NCBI RefSeq assembly: GCF_026013645.1
Contig: NZ_CP110224.1
Location: forward strand, 1,550,001 to 1,614,000
DNA from: Virgibacillus natechei
GTDB taxonomy: Bacteria; Bacillota; Bacilli; Bacillales; Amphibacillaceae
Direction of reading: 5' to 3'
DNA: 64,000 nt
Translations under genes and position numbers: made by a program
Shown: piece by piece, positions 1-8,047 of the stretch
Layout: every line of letters begins with the position of its first letter
How positions within the stretch are numbered: position 1 is the stretch's first letter
Notes under the pieces: model-generated
The model's database searches: none
What the model was told of the DNA's origin: nothing
What the model saw: the letters and a program-made list of their open reading frames with translations, nothing else

Positions 1-112
1 TATATTAAAGCATTTCTACATAGCGTTAATTAGGATAAGTCTAAACTTAAGGTGAAAGGAGGTTCCAATAAAATAATCTTAATATTCAATTTAAAAGGGA
101 GGTAGAAGGAAA

Positions 113-1846
113 ATGTCAGCAATTTTAGTTGCGATAATGGGTATCCTTGTATTTGCGTTTGGGTATCGGTATTATTCAAAATTTATAGCTGAAAGGATTT
201 TTCGCTTAGATCCTGATTATGTGACGCCAGCACATAAGTACAAAGATGGTGTTGATTTTGTTCCAACAAATAAATTTGTGCTGTGGGGACATCATTTTTC
301 ATCTGTTGCAGGGGCAGCACCGATAATGGGCCCAGCGATCGCTTTATACTGGGGATGGCTTCCTGCATTTTTATGGGTTATCCTTGGTACTGTTTTTGCG
401 GCAGGGGTGCATGATTTTGGTACACTAGTTGTTTCCGTTCGGAATAAAGGACAATCGATCGGTACACTAGCCAATCGGTTGATTGGGCAGCGGGCGAAGA
501 TCTTATTTTTATTTATTATTTTAGTTCTTTTATTAATGGTGGTTGCAGTATTCGCATGGGTTGTTGCTGATTTATTTATTACGTATCCAGCCAGTGTTCT
601 ACCGGTGTTTATCCAAATTCCACTTGCGATTTGGATTGGGTATGCTGTATATAAACGGAAGAGGAAAATGCTACTACCATCCATACTTGCTTTAGGTGCT
701 ATGTATGTAGTTGCTGTTATTTCAAGTAATGTCGGCTTTTTACAAATTGATTTAGTGGCATATATGGGTGGTGAAGGAGCAAATGGATTATTTGGTTTAG
801 GTGCTGTTTCCACGGCATTTTTAATCTGGATTGTAATATTGATGATATATGTATATATTGCATCAACATTACCAGTTTGGAAGCTATTGCAGCCAAGGGA
901 TTTTATTAATTCCCATCAATTAGTAGTAGGGCTTGCAATTTTGTACTTAGGACTACTCTTTCTAAGACCAGAAATGACTGCACCAGCTACAAATCCAAAT
1001 CCGGACACTTCTTGGTTTCCGCTTTTATTTATTACAATAGCGTGCGGGGCTATTTCAGGTTTTCACGGGTTGGTTTCATCTGGTACTTCATCTAAACAGC
1101 TGGATAAAGATACAGATGCGCGTTTTGTTGGTTACTTCGGTGCGGTTGGTGAAGGTATTTTAGCTTTAATTTCAATTATTGCTGTAGGAACATTTTTTGC
1201 GAATACGGATGCTTTCACTGCAGTATATTCAAGTTTTACAGATGCGAATGCAGCTGGTATGGGAGTATTTGTCGAAGGGGCCTCTAACCTTGCCTCTGGA
1301 CTTGCTATTCCGACCCATGTTGCAACTACGATCGTATCAATTATTGTTGTAAGTTTTGCCGCAACTTCTTTAGATACGGCGGTGAGGTTACTACGTTACA
1401 TTATTGGTGAAATAGGTATAGAATATAATGCACCAGTACTAAATAAAAAGCATGTTGCAACGTCCATTGCTATTGGCTCAAGTGCAGCATTAGTACTGCT
1501 TCCTCAAGGACCACAAGGTTTCGGTTCTGGTGGATATCTAATTTGGCCATTATTTGGAACGTCTAATCAATTGCTTGCCGGGATAAGTTTATTACTAATT
1601 TCCATTTGGTTGAAGCGTCAGGGGCGTAATTACGCGATTACATTGATACCTATGATTTTCCTAATGTTTATGACATTATGGGCCATGTTCCAGCAGGTAA
1701 TATTTAGTTGGTCATGGTTTGGAAATGAGTCTGATATGTTATTATTTGTGCTTGGATCCATCATCATGGTTTTCGCGGTGTGGATTGTGTTAACAGCTTT
1801 CTCTGCGTTAACTGGAAAACAGGATACGCCAATAGATAATGAATAA
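113..1846 (+). CDS. cstA: CstA-family carbon starvation transporter
   Basis: A 577-residue polytopic membrane protein, hydrophobic from residue 1 (first helix roughly residues 2-18), with the early conserved segment NKFVLWGHHF followed by SVAGAAPIMGPAIA that typifies the CstA/BtsT family. Family members import pyruvate or peptides when carbon is scarce. The length is close to the Bacillus-type proteins (about 600) and shorter than E. coli CstA (about 700). The ATG is preceded by a GGGAGG site about 10 bases upstream. It appears monocistronic and is followed by a terminator-like hairpin. The substrate cannot be told from sequence alone; pyruvate is plausible given the PDH and PycA genes in this window. 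Confidence 0.9.
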   Translation: MSAILVAIMGILVFAFGYRYYSKFIAERIFRLDPDYVTPAHKYKDGVDFVPTNKFVLWGHHFSSVAGAAPIMGPAIALYWGWLPAFLWVILGTVFAAGVHDFGTLVVSVRNKGQSIGTLANRLIGQRAKILFLFIILVLLLMVVAVFAWVVADLFITYPASVLPVFIQIPLAIWIGYAVYKRKRKMLLPSILALGAMYVVAVISSNVGFLQIDLVAYMGGEGANGLFGLGAVSTAFLIWIVILMIYVYIASTLPVWKLLQPRDFINSHQLVVGLAILYLGLLFLRPEMTAPATNPNPDTSWFPLLFITIACGAISGFHGLVSSGTSSKQLDKDTDARFVGYFGAVGEGILALISIIAVGTFFANTDAFTAVYSSFTDANAAGMGVFVEGASNLASGLAIPTHVATTIVSIIVVSFAATSLDTAVRLLRYIIGEIGIEYNAPVLNKKHVATSIAIGSSAALVLLPQGPQGFGSGGYLIWPLFGTSNQLLAGISLLLISIWLKRQGRNYAITLIPMIFLMFMTLWAMFQQVIFSWSWFGNESDMLLFVLGSIIMVFAVWIVLTAFSALTGKQDTPIDNE

Positions 1847-1855
1847 ATAAAATAG

Positions 1856-1908
1856 GTAGAAAACTTGATTTTTAAAGGGTTTCTTAGGAAAGCGTACGTT
1901 GCTTTCTG
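1856..1908 (-). repeat. Dispersed intergenic repeat, family A copy 1
   Basis: Read on the minus strand, this segment matches a roughly 55-base unit also found at 23020-23075, 42897-42951 and 47159-47216. Shared words are AAAGCAA near one end, a central GCTTTC-TAAGAA-CCTTTA block, and CAAGTTTTCTA at the other end. It lies directly behind the cstA stop codon. Confidence 0.55.
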
Positions 1909-1913
1909 CTAAG

Positions 1914-1948
1914 GAAAGAGATCATAAACGAATGGTCTCTTTCTTACA
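1914..1948 (+). terminator. Probable rho-independent terminator of cstA
   Basis: GAAAGAGATCA pairs with TGGTCTCTTTC across an 8-base loop (one G-T pair). Only a weak T-tract follows, so it is a modest terminator. Confidence 0.5.
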
Positions 1949-1966
1949 TAAAATGAGGTGTTGATA

Positions 1967-2224
1967 ATGCTTGAAAGTGTGAAAAAGTTAATCCAATTCT
2001 ATGATGAAGTCCTAAGCATGCCACACCGCCAGGAAATTGCCAGGGAATTAAGGGATGAGGATGATTTATTTCTCTTATTGTTATATTCAGAGATGATCGG
2101 AATACCGAATCCTGTCTATTACTACACACTGGAATTGTATCCATATATGATTGAACAATTTCACGATTGGCATTTGCGCATGGGAATGGAAAAAACGCCT
2201 TTAAGCGGTATTCGCTGCTGCTAG
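1967..2224 (+). CDS. Small Cys-Cys-terminated protein (cory-CC-star type) preceding ArsA ATPase
   Basis: An 85-residue protein that ends in Cys-Cys immediately before the stop codon, lies 37 bases upstream of an ArsA-family ATPase and has an acidic, Tyr-rich middle (residues about 25-60, with PVYYYT and LYPYM). These are the traits of the 'cory-CC-star' family that accompanies ArsA-like ATPases. I chose ATG 1967 because GAGGTG ends 6 bases before it; a GTG at 1958 would add three residues but overlaps that site. The terminal Cys pair may bind metal, lipid or a thiol partner; the function is not known to me. Co-transcription with the next gene is likely. Confidence 0.7.
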   Translation: MLESVKKLIQFYDEVLSMPHRQEIARELRDEDDLFLLLLYSEMIGIPNPVYYYTLELYPYMIEQFHDWHLRMGMEKTPLSGIRCC

Positions 2225-2261
2225 AGTTAATGGATAAGAATAGAAGGAGGCGTTTGGAACG

Positions 2262-3194
2262 ATGGAAGTATTGAAAAAAAATATTATTTTTGTAGGCGGG
2301 AAGGGAGGAGTAGGTAAATCCACTTCTGCTTCTGCTATTGCGATGAAATCTGCACAAGCTGGTCATAAAACTTTGCTTGTTTCAACAGATCCTGCGCATA
2401 ATTTGGGACATATTTTCAGTCAAACAATCGGTGGTAAAACGACAGAAGTTTCTATAAATTTGTCGGCACTGGAAATTGATCCAGATATAGAAACAGATAA
2501 ATATATAAAAGGAGTAAAAGAAAATATTAAGGGCACTGTTCAAACAAGTATGATGGAAGAAGTTCATCGACAATTAGATACGGCAAAAGCCTCACCTGGA
2601 GCTGATGAAGCAGCATTATTTGACAAGCTAATTACGATTATTTTAGAGGAAAGGGATAATTTTGATAAAATAATATTTGATACTGCGCCTACGGGTCATA
2701 CGATACGATTGTTATCTTTGCCGGAATTGATGGGAGTCTGGATTGAAGGGTTACTCAAGAAAAGGCAGAAAACCAATGAAAATTACGCCTCGCTTCTTAA
2801 TGATGGGGAACCGGTAGAGGATCCGATTTATGACGTGTTACGAACACGCCAAGAACGATTCTCAAAAGCGAGAGAAATTTTATTGGATGGGAAAGAGACG
2901 GGCTTTATTTTTGTCGTGAATCCGGAGCGCCTCCCAATCCTGGAAACGAAAAAAGCAATCGAATTACTTGATAATTACCACCTGCATGTGAAAACATTAA
3001 TCGTAAATAAAGTTTTACCAGATAATGCTGATGGGGATTTTTTAGTGAGGCGAAGAGAGCATGAGAAACAGTATGTATCTATGATAAAAGATACATTTCA
3101 AAAACAGGAACTTATCTATGTGCCATTGTTCTCGCATGATATAACAAACAAACAGCAGTTAAAGGATTTCAGTACGTACTATGAGAAAGGATGA
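2262..3194 (+). CDS. ArsA-family P-loop ATPase
   Basis: A 310-residue ATPase with the deviant Walker A signature GKGGVGKST (residues about 12-20), a switch region with STDPAHNLGHIF (about 44-55) and the DTAPTGHT motif (about 143-150), all diagnostic of the ArsA/Get3 subgroup of the MinD-like NTPases. Bacterial members power arsenite efflux or, as Get3 relatives, handle membrane proteins. No ArsB or ArsD gene is adjacent, so arsenite resistance is not supported by context. The gene has a strong AGGAGG site, sits behind the Cys-Cys protein gene, and its stop codon overlaps the start of the next gene, indicating an operon. Confidence 0.85.
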   Translation: MEVLKKNIIFVGGKGGVGKSTSASAIAMKSAQAGHKTLLVSTDPAHNLGHIFSQTIGGKTTEVSINLSALEIDPDIETDKYIKGVKENIKGTVQTSMMEEVHRQLDTAKASPGADEAALFDKLITIILEERDNFDKIIFDTAPTGHTIRLLSLPELMGVWIEGLLKKRQKTNENYASLLNDGEPVEDPIYDVLRTRQERFSKAREILLDGKETGFIFVVNPERLPILETKKAIELLDNYHLHVKTLIVNKVLPDNADGDFLVRRREHEKQYVSMIKDTFQKQELIYVPLFSHDITNKQQLKDFSTYYEKG

Positions 3195-4177
3195 CAAAGA
3201 TGAAAGCATTTGTACATGACAAGGGAAAAGTGAAAGCAGCCGAAATACAGGATCCAGTTGCAGGAAATGGTGAAGTAGTTGTAGCCGTACGTACGGCAGG
3301 ATTAAACCGTCGTGATTTGGCAATTCCAAATCGCAGGAGTGAGGATGCAGATGCTTTAGTACTTGGTTCTGATGGTGCTGGGGTAATTGAATCGGTTGGT
3401 GAAGGAGTGACTGATGTTCAGGTTGGGAACGAAGTGATCATTAATCCTGCTCTTCGCTGGCATGAGAATAGTGATGCCCCACCGACTGGATTTGATATTT
3501 TAGGTATGCCAGATCACGGGACATTCGCTGAAAAGGTTGTTTTGTCTGCAGAACAGGTCGAGAAGAAGCCGAAGCATTTATCTTGGGAGGAGGCTGGTGT
3601 CTTGACACTCGGAGCTCTAACCGGATATCGGGCGCTTTTTACAAAGGGGCAGGTAAAAGAAGGGGATACTGTATTTATACCTGGTGCAGGTAGTGGTGTT
3701 GCAACCTATTTAATTTTGTTTGCCAAAAATGTTGGAGCGAAGGTAATCGTTACCTCTAGAAGCGAAGCGAAACAGGAACAAGCAAAGAAATTAGGGGCAG
3801 ACCTTGTCTTAGATACAGAAAGTGATTGGACAAAAGAATTGGAAGATGAAACAGTAGACTTAGTAATTGACAGTGTCGGTGAAGCTACATTTAATCGATC
3901 CTTGGATGTGCTTAAGAAGGGTGGGCGGATTGTTATATTTGGTGCAACGACAGACGATCATGTAGATCTTAATTTACGAAAGTTTTTCTATGGACAGTAT
4001 CAGCTGTTTGGATCAACAATGGGGAGTAGACAAGAATTACGTGCTATGTTGGACCATATCAAGAACTTTAAAACGCATCCTGTAGTAGATCGAACGTTTA
4101 CATTAGAGGAAGCTCAAGATGCATTTGATTATTTAAAAGAAGGAAAGCAGTTTGGAAAAGTGGCTTTACGTATGTAA
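3191..4177 (+). CDS. Zinc-binding-type alcohol dehydrogenase / quinone reductase family (MDR)
   Basis: A 328-residue medium-chain dehydrogenase/reductase. The N-terminal GroES-like fold contains GLNRRDL and LGSDGAGVIE (about 67-76); the NADP-binding Rossmann fold has GAGSGVATY (about 162-170). The catalytic zinc-binding Cys/His set of true alcohol dehydrogenases is not obvious, so a quinone oxidoreductase-like role is more likely. ATG 3191 overlaps the ArsA stop by four bases; an ATG at 3200 is an alternative with a better-spaced GAAAGG. The coupling suggests function together with the ArsA ATPase, but the substrate is unknown. Confidence 0.8.
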   Translation: MTKMKAFVHDKGKVKAAEIQDPVAGNGEVVVAVRTAGLNRRDLAIPNRRSEDADALVLGSDGAGVIESVGEGVTDVQVGNEVIINPALRWHENSDAPPTGFDILGMPDHGTFAEKVVLSAEQVEKKPKHLSWEEAGVLTLGALTGYRALFTKGQVKEGDTVFIPGAGSGVATYLILFAKNVGAKVIVTSRSEAKQEQAKKLGADLVLDTESDWTKELEDETVDLVIDSVGEATFNRSLDVLKKGGRIVIFGATTDDHVDLNLRKFFYGQYQLFGSTMGSRQELRAMLDHIKNFKTHPVVDRTFTLEEAQDAFDYLKEGKQFGKVALRM

Positions 4178-4178
4178 G

Positions 4179-4214
4179 AAAAAAGCTAGTAAGTTCCTTA
4201 CTAGCTTTTTTCGC
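4179..4214. terminator. Bidirectional terminator between the ArsA operon and the spoVA-like operon
   Basis: The stem AAAAAGCTAGTAAG/CTTACTAGCTTTTT has a 3-base loop and T-tracts on both strands. It lies between convergent operons ending at 4177 and 4242. Confidence 0.85.
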
Positions 4215-4241
4215 TTTTTAGCAAATAGTGCGCAGAAGGAA

Positions 4242-5108
4242 TCAATTAACCAGAGGACTAACCAGATCAATCGCAGTTTGCAGTTTCTTGCTATTTTTTT
4301 CATACATTTGCTTTGCATCCTCGTTTTCTGTGGCCAATGCAAATAGCTCTAAATCTGCTTGGGATTTTTTCATTGTAGCAAGAAGGAGAGGTAATTCTAC
4401 TGGGCTTGGTACTGCAATTTTATCGTCATATAAGTCAACGGTTAATTGGGCATTCGTATCTGCTTGTGCCAAAAATACATTTTCAAGACTGACATTAAGT
4501 TTTTCTAACTCTGTCTCTAACCAGTTTTTACTTAAATTTAGATTCGCTAAGGCTTCAAGCAAGACTCTTCCATCCATAATAACAGTTTGAGGTTCCTTTT
4601 GGGGTGCGAGTGTTATACCTAAATCTTTTGCTGTTAAAGGTCGGTTTTCGGTCTTTGGTAATACACTGAATGATCCGGATGGTTCCAGAACTGCAAATTC
4701 AACGTCCGAAGCTAGGAACACATTATTATCCCGAAGTTTTTCAAGTAGATCATCGGTTGAATACCCTTCTTTTTTTAAATTATCTTCCATTATTTTCCCG
4801 TCTTGAATAAATACGGTAGCTTTTCCCTGGGTGTAATCACGAAGGCTTTTACTTTTTAATGAAAGAAATTCCACGGAGAAAGGAACAATAAACCAAATAA
4901 ACATGGCTAATACACCATAGAAAAAATTGCTGGTTGTATCGAGGGTATAGATGGCAGCAATACCCCCCAGCACAATACCAGAGATATATTCAAAAACATT
5001 TAATTGAGAAATTTGCTTTTTCCCAAGCCATTTTGTTATAAAAAAAAGTACAATAAGAAAGCCTAGAGCCCTTAAAGAAATCAGTATCCATTCTGGCATA
5101 TCATACAT
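4242..5108 (-). CDS. DUF421 (YetF-like) membrane protein with DUF1657-like C-terminal tail
   Basis: A 288-residue protein. Residues 1-90 hold three membrane segments followed by the DUF421 cytoplasmic domain (residues about 90-185, ATVFIQDGKI and YSTDDLLEKLR). Residues about 235-285 resemble the separate DUF1657 proteins of this operon: TEN-x3-AKQMYE is shared with the small protein at 7807-8013. This fused architecture is known from the last gene of spoVA2mob operons. It is 17 bases downstream of a DUF1657 gene and ends at a terminator. It probably sits in the inner membrane of the spore, where YetF-type proteins are found; its exact role is unknown. Confidence 0.85.
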   Translation of the reverse strand: MYDMPEWILISLRALGFLIVLFFITKWLGKKQISQLNVFEYISGIVLGGIAAIYTLDTTSNFFYGVLAMFIWFIVPFSVEFLSLKSKSLRDYTQGKATVFIQDGKIMEDNLKKEGYSTDDLLEKLRDNNVFLASDVEFAVLEPSGSFSVLPKTENRPLTAKDLGITLAPQKEPQTVIMDGRVLLEALANLNLSKNWLETELEKLNVSLENVFLAQADTNAQLTVDLYDDKIAVPSPVELPLLLATMKKSQADLELFALATENEDAKQMYEKNSKKLQTAIDLVSPLVN

Positions 5109-5125
5109 ATCCTTTCTTAAAATAA

Positions 5126-5326
5126 CTACTTATACTGTGGTTCTTCTTTTGTTAGTTGTATCACTTGTTTTTCCATATCGTCTTTTACCTCTGTGATAAT
5201 TTGTTGAGCTTTATCAAAGCTGTCTTTTGCCTGATAGTCCTGCGCTTTATTCGTTAATAAGTTTAAGGTTGCTTCCACGTTTTTAATAGAAGCGTAACAG
5301 CTTTTTACTTGTGATCCTACCGTCAT
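5126..5326 (-). CDS. DUF1657 small protein, operon copy 2
   Basis: A 66-residue, probably helical cytoplasmic protein beginning MTVGSQVK and ending EEPQYK. It is a diverged paralogue of the DUF1657 protein at 7807-8013 (start MTVASQLK, near-end EEPQYK). A GGAG site lies at a suitable distance before the ATG. It sits between spoVAEb and the DUF421 gene with very short spacers, so it is co-transcribed. DUF1657 genes are a hallmark of the accessory spoVA2mob type of operon; molecular function is not established. Confidence 0.85.
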   Translation of the reverse strand: MTVGSQVKSCYASIKNVEATLNLLTNKAQDYQAKDSFDKAQQIITEVKDDMEKQVIQLTKEEPQYK

Positions 5327-5339
5327 TTGAATTCAACTC

Positions 5340-5690
5340 CTATCCTTTAGGTTTAAAGAACAATGCACCGATTACCCCAAAGATTATAGCTGCCGAAATA
5401 CCTGCACTGGTTACTTCAAACATTCCAGTAACAACACCTATAAGTCCGTGTTTCTCGGCTTCTTGTAGTGCCCCGTTAACCAATTGATTACCAAAACTTG
5501 TAATTGGAACCGTGACACCAGCCCCAGCAAAATCAATAAGTGGGTCATATAAACCAAGGCCAGATAATACGGCACCAGATATAACTAAAATACTTAATGT
5601 ATGAGCAGGACTTAATTTGAATACATCAAACATAATTTGGCCAATGACACAAATAAGTCCACCTATAACGAACGCCCAGAAAAAGATCAT
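5340..5690 (-). CDS. spoVAEb: Stage V sporulation protein AEb (SpoVAEb)
   Basis: A 116-residue membrane protein with about three to four helices and the family features GGLICVIGQ (about 10-18) and GAGVTVPITSFGNQL (about 56-70). SpoVAEb belongs to the inner-spore-membrane channel that moves Ca-dipicolinate during sporulation and germination. Its ATG overlaps the spoVAD stop by four bases and is preceded by AGGAAG, implying translational coupling. The protein resembles SpoVAC encoded two genes upstream, as expected of this related pair. No SpoVAEa or SpoVAF gene is present, unlike the main hexacistronic spoVA operon. Confidence 0.92.
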   Translation of the reverse strand: MIFFWAFVIGGLICVIGQIMFDVFKLSPAHTLSILVISGAVLSGLGLYDPLIDFAGAGVTVPITSFGNQLVNGALQEAEKHGLIGVVTGMFEVTSAGISAAIIFGVIGALFFKPKG

Positions 5691-6703
5691 GATATATCAC
5701 TTCCTGACTCTATAGAAACCGCATGAGCGATACAAGGGATTGGGTCTTTTTGTTGTACAGTCATTGGTGAATGAAGGGAACCAGTAGCTACAACGAGTAT
5801 ACGTTTGAGTTCCCCTTTTTTCATTAAATTTAAAAAATGGCCATATGTTACAATGGCAGAACATGCAGTTCCACTGGCTCCAGCCAGCACAGGTTGACCT
5901 TCTCGATAAATCGTTAGACCACAATCTACATATTGTTCTTCTGGAATATTCAAGCCGCGTTCATTCAGGAGGTCGAGCGAGACTTCTCTGCCTATATGGC
6001 CAAGATCACCAGTTATAATTAAATCATAAAATGAGGGGTCTACATTACGCTCTTTGAAATGTGCTTCGATTGTGTCTACAGCTGCAGCGGCCATAGCACC
6101 TCCCATATTAAATGGATCCGTTAACCCCATGTCAATAACTTTTCCGATTGTCGATGATGTAACAACTGGTCCTGTACCTTCTTTAGCAACTAAGGCACAA
6201 CCTGCACCCGTTACTGTCCATTGTGAAGTTGGTGGTTTTTGACCTCCGTATTCAGTGGGATAACGAAATTGCTTTTCAGTAGCGGCATTATGGCTGGATG
6301 TTCCACTTAATATATAATCAGCACCATTTCCATTGATAAAGAAAGCAGCTAATGCCAAACTTTCCATCGATGTAGCACAGGCACTGAATAAGCCAAAATA
6401 GGGGAGGGACATTGTTTTTGCAGCAAAACTTGTTGGGGTAATTTGATTTATTAAATCCCCACTTAAAAAGAATTGAACTTGCTCCTTTTCGATTGTGCTT
6501 TTTTTAACGGCGACTTGACAGGCTTCTTCCATCATTACTTGTTGTGCTTTTTCAAAAGAATCCTGTTCAAGCCACATATCTTCGTGTAAAATATCAAAGT
6601 CGTTGGAAATGTTTCCATTTGCTTCAAATGGCCCACCCACTGTACCTGTGGATATGATGACAGGTTTATTTTCAAAGATCCACGTCCGATGTCCGACTAA
6701 CAT
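5687..6703 (-). CDS. spoVAD: Stage V sporulation protein AD (SpoVAD), DPA-binding thiolase-fold protein
   Basis: A 338-residue soluble protein with a thiolase/ketosynthase-like fold, carrying the expected segments FSACATSMESLALAA (about 106-120), SHNAATEKQFRYP and TGDLGHIGREV. SpoVAD binds dipicolinic acid in the spore inner membrane complex. I start at ATG 6703, which overlaps the spoVAC stop (TAATG) and follows GGGTGG at good spacing; the upstream ATG at 6718 would place five extra residues over that ribosome site. The resulting length equals that usual for SpoVAD (338). Coupled on both sides to spoVAC and spoVAEb. Confidence 0.93.
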   Translation of the reverse strand: MLVGHRTWIFENKPVIISTGTVGGPFEANGNISNDFDILHEDMWLEQDSFEKAQQVMMEEACQVAVKKSTIEKEQVQFFLSGDLINQITPTSFAAKTMSLPYFGLFSACATSMESLALAAFFINGNGADYILSGTSSHNAATEKQFRYPTEYGGQKPPTSQWTVTGAGCALVAKEGTGPVVTSSTIGKVIDMGLTDPFNMGGAMAAAAVDTIEAHFKERNVDPSFYDLIITGDLGHIGREVSLDLLNERGLNIPEEQYVDCGLTIYREGQPVLAGASGTACSAIVTYGHFLNLMKKGELKRILVVATGSLHSPMTVQQKDPIPCIAHAVSIESGSDIS

Positions 6704-7182
6704 TATAATCCACCCCAATTTGTAAGAATCGTTTTAAGGAGAGCGATGACAAAAGCAGAGAAAACCCCATATACAATAACCGGCCCTGCTAGCTTTAACA
6801 TATTACTCCCAACCCCTAAAATAAACCCTTCTGTTCGATATTCAATGGCTGAAGAAATAACGGCATTACCGAATCCTGTTACAGGAACTGCGGAGCCAGC
6901 ACCAGAAAACTGACCAATTCGATCATATATTCCAAACCCGGTTAATAACATCGTGATGAAAATAAGTGTAGAAACTGTAGGACTGCCAGCTGTTTGTTCA
7001 GTGAAATTAAAGAAATAAATGTAGAAAGTCGTAATGACTTGACCTATAACACATATCAGTCCCCCAACAAAAAACGCTTTAATACAATTTTTTAACAAGG
7101 GTCTTTTAACTTCACGCTGATCCTGAAATGCTTGATAGGTTTGAGCTTCTGGAGGTAAGTTTTTCTTTTTTTTGTCTGCCAT
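6703..7182 (-). CDS. spoVAC: Stage V sporulation protein AC (SpoVAC)
   Basis: A 159-residue protein: a charged cytoplasmic N-terminus (MADKKKKN) and four membrane helices from residue about 33 on, with GGLICVIGQV and GAGSAVPVTGFGNAV in the positions conserved across SpoVAC/SpoVAEb. SpoVAC can act as a mechanosensitive pore for Ca-DPA release. Its stop overlaps the spoVAD start. The gene follows the lipoprotein gene by about 18 bases, with a reasonable ribosome site (AAAGAAG), in a forespore-type operon. Confidence 0.93.
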   Translation of the reverse strand: MADKKKKNLPPEAQTYQAFQDQREVKRPLLKNCIKAFFVGGLICVIGQVITTFYIYFFNFTEQTAGSPTVSTLIFITMLLTGFGIYDRIGQFSGAGSAVPVTGFGNAVISSAIEYRTEGFILGVGSNMLKLAGPVIVYGVFSAFVIALLKTILTNWGGL

Positions 7183-7200
7183 GTAATTTCACTTCTTTCT

Positions 7201-7674
7201 TTAAGTCTGTTCTTTAGATAAATTAATAACTTTATCCAATTCTTTTTCAAGTTCTTCTTTTGATATAGAATCTGCTTCAAGTGCTTCTTCAATTCGTTCA
7301 AGCTCAAGAACTATTTTTTTGTCTGTAGAAATCTCAACTTCCATATTTGGGAACTTATCTTCCATGTCCTTCGTCCGATCTTTTTGGATTTGTGCTAATC
7401 CAAATCGTTCGTGGTGTGGAACCTCTATGGCGATTAGCAACTTTTTAGAGGTGTTAACAGCATGTATCGTATTGACTTCATCATGTACACTTAAGTATTC
7501 TTTTGCTTGGTTTGCAGAATCTTGAGTGATTGATTTCTTATTTGCAGTTATTTGATTGAATTCAATATGGTTATTATAATTATTATTGTCTATCGATTCT
7601 TGCGTTGTATCTGTTCCGCAGCCGATTAGTAATAATCCAAAACTGAAGAGTAATATAGCTTTTACAGCCTTCAT
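7201..7674 (-). CDS. YhcN/YlaJ-type spore lipoprotein
   Basis: A 157-residue lipoprotein: signal peptide residues 1-18 with the lipobox LLIGC, then an Asn-rich linker and a small domain with KKLLIAIEVPHHERFGLAQI, the pattern of the YhcN/YlaJ sporulation lipoprotein family. It is the second gene of the extra spoVA operon, the place it occupies in spoVA2mob-type operons. It probably anchors to the outer face of the forespore inner membrane, where YlaJ-type proteins influence germination. The C-terminal 40 residues are charged and probably helical. Confidence 0.85.
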   Translation of the reverse strand: MKAVKAILLFSFGLLLIGCGTDTTQESIDNNNYNNHIEFNQITANKKSITQDSANQAKEYLSVHDEVNTIHAVNTSKKLLIAIEVPHHERFGLAQIQKDRTKDMEDKFPNMEVEISTDKKIVLELERIEEALEADSISKEELEKELDKVINLSKEQT

Positions 7675-7710
7675 AAAATCTCACCCATTTCTTTGTTCGT
7701 GAGTTAAAAG

Positions 7711-7738
7711 CGAGGTTGGAAGTAAGATACCAACCTCG
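7711..7738 (-). terminator. Hairpin (partial terminator/attenuator) between DUF1657 and the lipoprotein gene
   Basis: On the minus strand CGAGGTTGG pairs with CCAACCTCG around a 10-base loop, followed by a short CTTTTAACT run. It lies inside the spoVA-like operon. It could lower expression of the downstream genes relative to the leading DUF1657 gene, or protect a short processed mRNA. Confidence 0.5.
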
Positions 7739-7806
7739 GGTCAACCTAACTTTGAATGTGACGTTGTTATACAAGGGTATTATCCTGAAAAAACAACAAT
7801 ATAGTA

Positions 7807-8013
7807 TTAAAATCCTTTGTATTGTGGTTCTTCTTGTTCAATTTGTTGCGTTCTAGGTTCAACGGATTGCAAAATAGCCGTGGTTTGTTGTGCGGCATTT
7901 TCATACATTTGCTTAGCCTGTTTATTTTCAGTTTGCAGTGCAAATTGTTCAAAACTTGCTTGGGCACTTTTTAGCCCTGCAACTGTTTGTTTGAGTTGGC
8001 TTGCTACAGTCAT
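7807..8013 (-). CDS. DUF1657 small protein, first gene of the extra spoVA operon
   Basis: A 68-residue protein, MTVASQLKQTVAG at the start and EEPQYKGF at the end, with FALQTENKQAKQMYE in the middle; this is the DUF1657 pattern. It leads the operon, preceded by AAAGGAGGG. The same internal motif recurs in the tail of the DUF421 protein, the last gene of the operon. The small size and lack of signal or membrane segments suggest a soluble helical forespore protein. Function is unknown. Confidence 0.88.
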   Translation of the reverse strand: MTVASQLKQTVAGLKSAQASFEQFALQTENKQAKQMYENAAQQTTAILQSVEPRTQQIEQEEPQYKGF

Positions 8014-8047
8014 ATTGGATTCCCTCCTTTATACAAACGTCAATAGT

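Noticed and set aside
1..112. GAAAGGAGGT near position 56, suggesting a leader peptide before cstA
   Set aside because: No start codon lies at suitable spacing, and the second GGGAGG near 98 explains cstA translation.
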